DNA from: Gemmatimonadales bacterium UBA2975
GTDB taxonomy: Bacteria; Gemmatimonadota; Gemmatimonadetes; Longimicrobiales; Gaopeijiaceae
NCBI GenBank assembly: GCA_002348265.1
Contig: DEAT01000006.1
Span: forward strand, 3,968 to 35,056
Length of the DNA stretch: 31,089 nucleotides
Reading direction: 5' to 3'
The notes under the pieces are model-generated. The model ran no database searches, was not told where the DNA came from, and was given only the letters and a program-made list of their open reading frames with translations. Made by a program: the position numbers and the translations under genes. Each line of letters begins with the position of its first letter. Position 1 is the stretch's first letter. Shown piece by piece: positions 25,055-31,089 of the stretch.

Positions 25055-26433
25055 ACTCGTGGTGTTTGGGTGGAGGAGCTTTTAGCCCATTACATAGGTT
25101 CGGGATTGTGATTGCGATGGGTTTTGGCGCATTAACAGTCGCCACATTGAGACCATTGCAAGCTCAGGATCGACCGATCTTAGTAATAGAGAAGGAGAGT
25201 GGCTCAACTAGCACGGTGACTGTTCAGTTCGACCGGGGATACGCCAGCGTTGCGGCGTCGGTGCTGAGTGATATCGGCTGGTCGGTCAACGATCAGAATG
25301 GGACATTAGTGCTGACGGCGGCAGGAGAAATAAAAGTTTCGTTTCGTTATGACTCACCATTCTTCCGTTGGGATGGGGTGGTGCTGCAGATGGCGGATTC
25401 GCCCTATGTGACTGGAGGGTTAGCGTGGCTTCCACTTCAATTCTTGACCGACTTTCTCCCTAGGAGGCTTCCTGGGCTATATGACTTTTCCTCTGAACGA
25501 AGCTTACTAAGAGCCGCGAACCTTGAGCTTTTGGTGTTGGATGATCCGATAGCATTAGATGCGGAAGACGATGAGCTGGAATCCGATGCGGTGTCAGGGC
25601 AATCAGAGTTGGCACACGAATTGGAAGCTGCACCCGAAGCTCCTTTTTCGGGGGCAGTCGAGACGACTCAGGAAGAAGAGCAGGTTCTAGCTTCGAGCTA
25701 CGAAGATGCCCGTGTAGTGGTTATCGATGCTGGGCATGGTGGAGAGGACCCCGGGGCGCTTTCAGCGACCGGAGTTCGCGAGAAGACGATTGCTTTGGCG
25801 ATCGCCCTAGAGATTGAGAAAGCTCTGTCCGAAGAGTCTGACCTCGAGGTTCACATGATTAGAGACGAAGATCGTTTCGTGGATGTGTGGGCGCGCGGTT
25901 TGACCGCTACTGAATGGAAAGGGGAGCGACCAGGTGTTTTCCTGTCCATACACGCCAATTCTTTTCCTGCGCGCAGGGAGGCCCGTGGGTTCGAGACCTA
26001 CTTCCTGTCAGACGCAAGGACAGATGACGAGCGTCGGGTTTCAGCGATAGAGAATGCTCCTCTGAATATAAGCGCGCCTAATATTGATGAAGAGCGGCTA
26101 GCCGACATGGACTTCATACTCCGTGACCTTAGAAACTATGAGCACGCGCACTGGTCGGAGAGCTTAGCGACTCTTGTTCAGAATGAACTCGCCGAGGTCC
26201 ATCCCGGTCCGAATCGTGGTGTGAAGCAGGGGCCGCTAGCGGTACTCACAAATGCGCTCATGCCGTCGGTGCTGATCGAGGTTGGCTTCCTTTCAAATGA
26301 ATCTGATTTGCAGCTCCTAAGGCAGAAAGATTTTCATCAGAGTTCTGGAAGGGCGATTGCTGAAGCCGTGATCAAGTTCTTAAGAAGTTATCCTCCTGGC
26401 AGCAGTGGCGGGGGCGACGAGAGGCGGCGTTGA
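25051..26433 (+). CDS. N-acetylmuramoyl-L-alanine amidase (Amidase_3)
   Basis: A 460-residue exported zinc amidase that cuts peptide stems from peptidoglycan. A signal peptide (about 1-39) ends RPLQAQ. Residues about 42-165 form a beta-rich domain of uncertain family, possibly a substrate- or wall-binding module. An acidic low-complexity linker (about 165-215) follows. The catalytic domain at 220-448 has all four zinc/catalytic residues: H229 (VIDAGHGGEDPG), E244 (GVREKTIALA), H301 (FLSIHANSF) and E410 (VLIEVGFLSN). The C-terminus is a Gly/Arg-rich tail. It resembles AmiA/B/C-type division amidases. It overlaps smpB and the following gene by 4 bases each. Confidence 0.92.
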   Translation: MNSWCLGGGAFSPLHRFGIVIAMGFGALTVATLRPLQAQDRPILVIEKESGSTSTVTVQFDRGYASVAASVLSDIGWSVNDQNGTLVLTAAGEIKVSFRYDSPFFRWDGVVLQMADSPYVTGGLAWLPLQFLTDFLPRRLPGLYDFSSERSLLRAANLELLVLDDPIALDAEDDELESDAVSGQSELAHELEAAPEAPFSGAVETTQEEEQVLASSYEDARVVVIDAGHGGEDPGALSATGVREKTIALAIALEIEKALSEESDLEVHMIRDEDRFVDVWARGLTATEWKGERPGVFLSIHANSFPARREARGFETYFLSDARTDDERRVSAIENAPLNISAPNIDEERLADMDFILRDLRNYEHAHWSESLATLVQNELAEVHPGPNRGVKQGPLAVLTNALMPSVLIEVGFLSNESDLQLLRQKDFHQSSGRAIAEAVIKFLRSYPPGSSGGGDERRR

Positions 26434-27752
26434 GATCAAAGTTCATTGTAGTTTTCGTGAGTGTCATGGCGGCTGCGTGCTCCTATCAAAACGTCTTACA
26501 CAACGCAAATAACCTTTTTTTTCGGGGAGAAAGCGCTCGCCTGGCCGGACGAGATTCACTCGCTTCTGAGCGCTACAATGAAGTCGTTACAAAGACAGGT
26601 GAAGCGCTGCGAGACCGACCTCAGAGTGAATGGGCGAATAAGGCACTCGTTCTTCATGGCAGGGCCCGGCTTCGATTGGGTGAGCTTAGGGAAGCTCAGG
26701 CAGCGCTTACAGACGCAGTTCGATTGAATCCCCCCGAAAGCGACGAAGCTCGAGTATACCTTGCTGCTGTTAAGGCAGAAATCGGTGATGTGAGGTCGGC
26801 GCTAGAGGGGGTGAATCGGGCGCTTTCCGGTACGCTTGAGGATCTCCCGAGATTTGAGGCGCATTTTCTTCGGGGACGCCTGTTGCTTGAGCAGGGGATG
26901 TTCGAACAGGCCGGTTGGGACCTGGATCGTGCGTCTGAGGCTGGTTTAGGGATGAGGGCGGAGGCTGACCTTGAAGTGCTGCGCTGGTCAATTGTCCATC
27001 GAGAGGAGCAGAGAGCGAGTGACGCTCTAGACGTTCTAATGGAAAATCCTCGTGCAGGTGGTCGGACGGAGACTATGGGACGACTAGTTGATAAGGCGGC
27101 TGATACCTGGGGGCAGGAGAAGGTTGCGTCTATGCTGGAAGGAGTTAACGGCTCTGAGTGGGACCGTGTCGCCCGTGGTAAGATGGCACTCGCAAGAGCA
27201 CGCATGCTTAGTGAAGCGGGGGATACGTCGTCTGCCCGGATTCAAGCAACTGATGTGGCATCGGGCATAGGGAGACCGTCCGTCGATGCCAGGCTACTCC
27301 TTGCTAAATGGCAGCTCCAACAAGCAAGGGATTTAGACACTGTATATGGTGTTCGAGTACTTTTGCTTCCGGTGGGTCGAGACGGCCGTGCAGCCGAGCA
27401 AGTCGAGTCGATCAATATCATGGAATCGCTCACTGATCTGGGGTATGAGCAACCTTTAGGATTCTTTGCAGCGGCTGAATTAGCCCGTGATCGGTTGGGA
27501 GCAGATTACGTCGCAAGGGGCCTTTTTATAGCATACGCATCTGCCGCTCCTTATGAACCCTGGGCGCCAAAGGCTTTACTAGCAGCCCTCAATATCACAC
27601 CGGAGCCAGCTGACCGAGCGTGGCTTAAGGAACGACTGGAGGCTAACCCCAACAGCCCTTACGTTTTGGCGGCATCCGGCGGCCCCTCCGCCGGGTACCA
27701 ACAGCTTGAGGAGGAACTGGACTTGCGACTCAGAGCGCTGACCCAGCGGTGA
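26430..27752 (+). CDS. TPR-repeat lipoprotein
   Basis: A 440-residue protein with a lipoprotein signal (hydrophobic core, then MAAAC, C17) and helical TPR-like repeats over most of its length: ESARLAGRDSLASERYNEVV, ALVLHGRARLRLGELREAQAALTDAVRL, ARVYLAAVKAEIGDVRSALEGVNRAL and HFLRGRLLLEQGMFEQAGWDLD in the first half. The second half is helical and less regular. It is probably periplasmic, anchored in a membrane, and acts as a protein-protein scaffold; its partner is unknown. The start is a TTG overlapping the amidase stop (TTGA at 26430-26433), with GAGAGG a few bases upstream. Its position next to the amidase hints at an envelope role, which is inference. Confidence 0.78.
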   Translation: MRSKFIVVFVSVMAAACSYQNVLHNANNLFFRGESARLAGRDSLASERYNEVVTKTGEALRDRPQSEWANKALVLHGRARLRLGELREAQAALTDAVRLNPPESDEARVYLAAVKAEIGDVRSALEGVNRALSGTLEDLPRFEAHFLRGRLLLEQGMFEQAGWDLDRASEAGLGMRAEADLEVLRWSIVHREEQRASDALDVLMENPRAGGRTETMGRLVDKAADTWGQEKVASMLEGVNGSEWDRVARGKMALARARMLSEAGDTSSARIQATDVASGIGRPSVDARLLLAKWQLQQARDLDTVYGVRVLLLPVGRDGRAAEQVESINIMESLTDLGYEQPLGFFAAAELARDRLGADYVARGLFIAYASAAPYEPWAPKALLAALNITPEPADRAWLKERLEANPNSPYVLAASGGPSAGYQQLEEELDLRLRALTQR

Positions 27753-28672
27753 AACTTTCGATCCAAGCTTTTGGCGTCGACTTCCAAAATCCCGTTCTGC
27801 TAGCTGCGGGCACTTGCGGCTTTGGTATGGAGTTGGTCGATGTGCTTGATATTGAGGCACTAGGTGGCTTCGTAACGAAATCAATCACACTTGAGGCACG
27901 ACTAGGGAACCCGGCTCCTCGTGTTGCAGAATTCGAATCCGGCATGATCAACTCGGTCGGTTTGGCCAACCCTGGGCTAGCGCAGGCTCGATCGGACAAG
28001 CTTCCGTGGATCGCCGCGAACGTTCGTCGAGCAAAGGTTCTCGTGAGTATCGCGGGTCACACTGTTGGGGAATACTTCCAACTGATAGAGGGGCTCGACG
28101 AAGCAGACGGTTTCGCGGGCTTTGAGATAAATCTCTCATGCCCTAACGATGCTCGCCGTGACGGGGTGCCATTCGCTCTAGATCTGGACGCGGTCAGCAA
28201 GATTATCGCTGGTTGTCGTGAACGCACTAGCCGTCCGATCTCCGCTAAGCTTGCGCCGAATGATCCTCGGCTACCTGAGACGATAAAGAGAGCGGAGGAG
28301 GGTGGTGCGAATGCCATCACCCTAGTTAACACTGCTCCAGGTCTTCTGCTGGATCCAGACTCGGGGCAGGCACGCTTGGGACAGGGAGCCGGAGGGGTTA
28401 GCGGGCCCGCACTTTTCCCGATGGGGATTCGTGCGGTGAAAGAGGCTCGCGCTGTAACGGGCCTGCCGATATTAGGTGTCGGTGGTGTGCTTTCAGTGTC
28501 TGATGCGGTCGCGTATCGCAGGGTCGGTGCAGATCTGATTCAGATGGGTACAGCAACTTTTGCTGCCCCCAGGGCCGCAGAGGATTTGATTTCCGGTCTG
28601 ATGCGATGGGGCAAAGATTCTGACGTGTCTTCGTGGAGCGAGTTAGGTAGGGTGGAGGACTTAGAAGCGTGA
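27749..28672 (+). CDS. pyrD: Dihydroorotate dehydrogenase, class 1B-type catalytic subunit
   Basis: A 307-residue flavin (FMN) enzyme of pyrimidine synthesis, dihydroorotate to orotate. Signatures: NPVLLAAGTCGFG (11-23), GFVTKSITLEAR, NSVGLANPG, and EINLSCPNDARRDG, whose Cys is the class 1 catalytic base (class 2 uses Ser). KLAPN, LVNTAPG, GAGGVSGPALFP and QMGTATFAAP complete the barrel. The C-terminal half reads like class 1B, which needs the electron-transfer subunit PyrK; none is visible here. The GTG start overlaps the TPR gene stop (GTGA) and the end overlaps pyrF in the same way. Confidence 0.93.
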   Translation: MKLSIQAFGVDFQNPVLLAAGTCGFGMELVDVLDIEALGGFVTKSITLEARLGNPAPRVAEFESGMINSVGLANPGLAQARSDKLPWIAANVRRAKVLVSIAGHTVGEYFQLIEGLDEADGFAGFEINLSCPNDARRDGVPFALDLDAVSKIIAGCRERTSRPISAKLAPNDPRLPETIKRAEEGGANAITLVNTAPGLLLDPDSGQARLGQGAGGVSGPALFPMGIRAVKEARAVTGLPILGVGGVLSVSDAVAYRRVGADLIQMGTATFAAPRAAEDLISGLMRWGKDSDVSSWSELGRVEDLEA

Positions 28673-29358
28673 ATCGAGTTATCATACCGCTGGATGTGCC
28701 TTCGGTCTCAGATGCGCTCGCATTGGTTGATCGATTGGGAGATGAGGCCGACTTCTATAAGGTTGGCTTTGAGTTGTACACGCGAGGTGGGCTAGAGGTG
28801 GTGCGCGAATTAGTCTCCCGAGACAAGCGCGTTTTTCTCGACATTAAGCTTCACGACATTCCGAATACTGTAGCGCGAGCTGTTGAGGCGGCTTCGGATC
28901 TCGGTGTAGATCTGTTAACGCTTCATGCGTCGGGTGGCCAACGAATGATGGCAGCAGCGGCAGAAGCTCGCTCCGGTCATCTCAAACTGCTGGGGGTGAC
29001 AGTGCTTACTTCCATGAACAAAGATGAGATGGCTTCCGTATGGGGACGCAAAATATCTTCGGTCCGCGATGAAGCGTTCCGGTTAGCTAATCTAGGTAAG
29101 GAAGCTGGCTTGGATGGGATCGTTTCCTCGGCACTCGAAGCGAGCTGGATTAGGCAAAAAATTGGTCCGAGCTTCTTGATTGTGACGCCGGGCATCCGTC
29201 CCGCCGGATCTAGCTCTGACGACCAGAATCGGGTTGCGACACCCAGGGAGGCGGTCCGAAACGGTGCTGATTTCCTCGTGATCGGGCGCCCTATCACGAA
29301 GGCAGATGATCCATCTGCAGCCTTTGCAGCGGTGCTAAAAGAAATCGAAAAAGCTTAA
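28669..29358 (+). CDS. pyrF: Orotidine 5'-phosphate decarboxylase
   Basis: A 229-residue cytoplasmic enzyme that makes UMP from OMP. The catalytic D-K-x-x-D array is VFLDIKLHDIPNTV (55-68), and the phosphate-binding loops are VTPGIRP and FLVIGRPITKADDP. Its length and N-terminus (IPLDVPSVSDALALVDRLG) fit the family. The GTG start overlaps the pyrD stop by 4 bases, so the two pyrimidine genes are translationally coupled. No hairpin follows. Confidence 0.96.
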   Translation: MNRVIIPLDVPSVSDALALVDRLGDEADFYKVGFELYTRGGLEVVRELVSRDKRVFLDIKLHDIPNTVARAVEAASDLGVDLLTLHASGGQRMMAAAAEARSGHLKLLGVTVLTSMNKDEMASVWGRKISSVRDEAFRLANLGKEAGLDGIVSSALEASWIRQKIGPSFLIVTPGIRPAGSSSDDQNRVATPREAVRNGADFLVIGRPITKADDPSAAFAAVLKEIEKA

Positions 29359-29442
29359 CTTCGGTTCTGACGACCTCTGTTCTTCATTTAATGCTCCGGC
29401 GATCGTTTAAGTGACTGATCGGATCCTAGACAACGACGACCG

Positions 29443-30876
29443 ATGACTCTGAAGGTCTACAATACCGCCGAACGCTCCCTGCAAGAGTTCATTCCACTTC
29501 GGGAAGGCGAGGTTCGTGTCTACGCGTGTGGGCCGACTATCTACAATCATGCGCACATTGGGAACTTTCGGACCTTTCTCTTCTTCGATCTCGTTCATCG
29601 CCACCTAGAGTACAGCGGCTACGGTGTGCAGTTCGTAATGAACCTGACTGACGTCGACGATAAAGTGATTCAAGCGGCTCATGAGGCCGGTAAAACTATT
29701 GAAGAGCACACGAAGCCGTTTGGAGACACGTTCCTTGCAGATTGTGTGTCGCTAGGCGTTTGGACTGTTGATAGCTATCCGAGGGCGACCATGCATATCG
29801 AACAAATGGTCGAATTCATCGAACGGCTGATCGACAAGGGGCACGCGTATTCTGCGGAAGACGGTGCGGTCTATTTCTCAATTGAGAGTTTCCCGGAGTA
29901 CGGAAAACTGAAAGGGATCGACACCTCGACTCTCATCGCGGGAGCTCGGGTGGAGCATGATGAGTATGACAAAGAAGACGCCCGTGATTTTGCTCTATGG
30001 AAGGCGGCTACTGAAGAAGACGAGGAAGTTGGCGCCGCGTGGGACTCGCCCTGGGGGCGCGGTCGACCGGGTTGGCATCTTGAGTGCTCAGTGATGAGTA
30101 CGATGCAGCTGGGAGACACTCTGGACATGCACCTAGGCGGGGAAGATTTGGTTTTCCCTCACCACGAGAATGAGATAGCCCAGTCCGAATGCGCGACGGG
30201 TCACCCCTTCGTCAGGTACTGGATGCACGTGAAGCACCTTTTTGTAGAGGGGCGAAAGATGTCCAAGTCTCTCGGAAACTTCATCAGGGTCCGTGAGTTG
30301 CTTGAAGAAGGGTACGACCCAGCAGCAATCAGGCATTTGCTCATTTCCTCTCACTACCGTGGTGAGTTGAATTTTACGCGGGCCGGACTCAAGGCTTCGG
30401 GTGTGGCGGTTCAGCGCTTAATCGACTTCGAAGCTCGGTTATCTCAACTTGAGACAACCGATGATGCCGAGGAGTCGGCACTCCCGGGTTTGGCGAAAAA
30501 AGTTGTGTTGGATTTCCGCAGCACAATGGACGATGATTTCAACTCCGCGGGGGCGCTGGGCGTTTTGTTCGGCTTTGTGACCAAGGTCAATGCGGAGTTA
30601 GATGCGAAAGGAAGAGTTAGCACATCTGATCGTGATTTTGCTCTTGGGGCGCTGCGATCTATGGATAAAGTGCTTGGCTTGCTTGAAGTAGCGCAGGCGT
30701 CACGTGTCATAGACGATGACCTATCATCCTGGGTAGAGAGAATGATTGCAGAACGAGCACAAGCTCGGGCTTCGAGAGATTTTGCTCGGGCAGACGAGAT
30801 CCGCGAAGAGTTGTCCGCGAAGAATATCGTGCTCGAGGATAGTGCGGAGGGGACGCGATGGAAGGTGGTTAACTAG
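29443..30876 (+). CDS. cysS: Cysteinyl-tRNA synthetase
   Basis: A 477-residue class I aminoacyl-tRNA synthetase that charges tRNA-Cys. The active-site zinc ligands are C29 (VYACGPT), C215 (HLECSVMS), H240 and E244 (PHHENEIAQ). The class I motifs are HIGN (38-41, the HIGH motif variant) and KMSKS (272-276). The C-terminal helical anticodon-binding part (about 300-477) is complete. It starts at ATG without a clear Shine-Dalgarno sequence, 84 bases after pyrF. The HIGN form is common in this enzyme. Confidence 0.97.
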   Translation: MTLKVYNTAERSLQEFIPLREGEVRVYACGPTIYNHAHIGNFRTFLFFDLVHRHLEYSGYGVQFVMNLTDVDDKVIQAAHEAGKTIEEHTKPFGDTFLADCVSLGVWTVDSYPRATMHIEQMVEFIERLIDKGHAYSAEDGAVYFSIESFPEYGKLKGIDTSTLIAGARVEHDEYDKEDARDFALWKAATEEDEEVGAAWDSPWGRGRPGWHLECSVMSTMQLGDTLDMHLGGEDLVFPHHENEIAQSECATGHPFVRYWMHVKHLFVEGRKMSKSLGNFIRVRELLEEGYDPAAIRHLLISSHYRGELNFTRAGLKASGVAVQRLIDFEARLSQLETTDDAEESALPGLAKKVVLDFRSTMDDDFNSAGALGVLFGFVTKVNAELDAKGRVSTSDRDFALGALRSMDKVLGLLEVAQASRVIDDDLSSWVERMIAERAQARASRDFARADEIREELSAKNIVLEDSAEGTRWKVVN

Positions 30877-30973
30877 GTTCCCAGAGCCGGGGTATCTGGA
30901 GGAAGGGTAGATTGAAGCCACAACTGGCAAGCAGTACCGCGATGCGCGCACCTTCGTACCTTATGTGCTCCGT

Positions 30974-31046
30974 GCTGGCGTAGCTCAACTGGTAGAGCAG
31001 CTGATTTGTAATCAGCAGGTTGGGGGTTCAAGTCCCTTCGCCAGCT
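30974..31046 (+). tRNA. tRNA-Thr (anticodon UGU)
   Basis: A full 73-base cloverleaf. Acceptor stem 30974-30980 pairs with 31039-31045, D-arm 30983-30998, anticodon stem 31000-31004/31012-31016 with loop TTTGTAA and anticodon TGT at 31007-31009, variable loop AGGTT, T-arm 31022-31038 with TTCAAGT, discriminator T at 31046. CCA is not encoded, so it is added after transcription. The T stem includes two G-T pairs. Confidence 0.96.
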
Positions 31047-31050
31047 CTCT

Positions 31051-31085
31051 GTGGCCCAATCACTAACGTGGTTGGGCCACTTTTT
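31051..31085 (+). terminator. Strong intrinsic terminator after tRNA-Thr
   Basis: A 13-base stem (31051-31063 with 31068-31080, one G-U pair) around a TAAC loop, followed by five T. It starts 4 bases after the tRNA and probably ends the tRNA transcript. Confidence 0.92.
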
Positions 31086-31089
31086 ATTG

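Noticed and set aside
26696..27205. 169-residue minus-strand frame inside the TPR lipoprotein gene
   Set aside because: Ser/Arg/Pro-rich shadow with no motif; the plus strand carries clear TPR-like repeats.
1..31089. Mobile element, prophage, CRISPR array or defence island
   Set aside because: No transposase, integrase, direct-repeat array, phage or defence gene was seen; almost every gene is a recognisable housekeeping or envelope gene.

Overview
The window reads as ordinary, gene-dense bacterial chromosome. By eye its base composition is moderately GC-rich and even, GTG/TTG starts are common, and no gap between genes exceeds about 265 bases. The gene mix suggests a Gram-negative, probably aerobic heterotroph: a large secreted protein combining an HExxH protease, TolB-type propeller and outer-membrane barrel, several lipoproteins and Tat/Sec exports, adenosylcobalamin-dependent ribonucleotide reductase with a TSCPD tail, a class 1B-type dihydroorotate dehydrogenase, and a cysteine-rich YggX-type protein. 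This fits Gemmatimonadota best, but that is an inference from style and not from a marker gene. I see no insertion sequence, integrase, phage gene, CRISPR array, toxin-antitoxin pair or recognisable defence island.

Layout. 1-1930: an unrecognised protein cut by the left edge, a Fur-family regulator and an agmatinase-type ureohydrolase, joined by overlapping stop/start codons. 2017-2748: CcdA. 2864-4627 (minus): secreted gamma-glutamyltransferase, divergent from murQ (4733), which overlaps a GT-C membrane glycosyltransferase (5632-7362). 7317-7997 (minus): an unknown protein that overlaps its neighbour at one end and lies 5 bases from the next gene at the other. 8003-11086: the protease/propeller/barrel protein. 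11349-13886: nrdJ, preceded by a leader with a candidate promoter, a perfect intrinsic-terminator hairpin and two copies of a DnaA-box-like 9-mer, and followed by its own terminator. 13981-18284: a secreted helical-repeat protein, a Tat-exported PhoX-type protein (minus), an M28 lipoprotein peptidase and a nitrilase. 18300-20306: YggX-like (minus), DksA/TraR-like (plus) and RNase D (minus). 20470-24073: pyruvate kinase, a PhnP-like metallo-hydrolase and glucose-6-phosphate isomerase. 24166-29358: YtxH, SmpB, amidase, TPR lipoprotein, pyrD and pyrF; the last five are joined by four consecutive 4-base NTGA overlaps. 29443-31089: cysS, tRNA-Thr(UGU) and a strong terminator.

How they work together. 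Most genes are housekeeping: nucleotide supply (nrdJ, pyrD, pyrF), glycolysis (pyk, pgi), translation and its rescue (cysS, tRNA-Thr, smpB), RNA processing (rnd), and envelope or peptidoglycan turnover (murQ, ggt, amidase). Less routine points are the nrdJ leader, two minus-strand genes tightly boxed between plus-strand neighbours, the three-part surface protease and a coiled-coil linker inside NrdJ. I did not find a convincing new multi-gene system.
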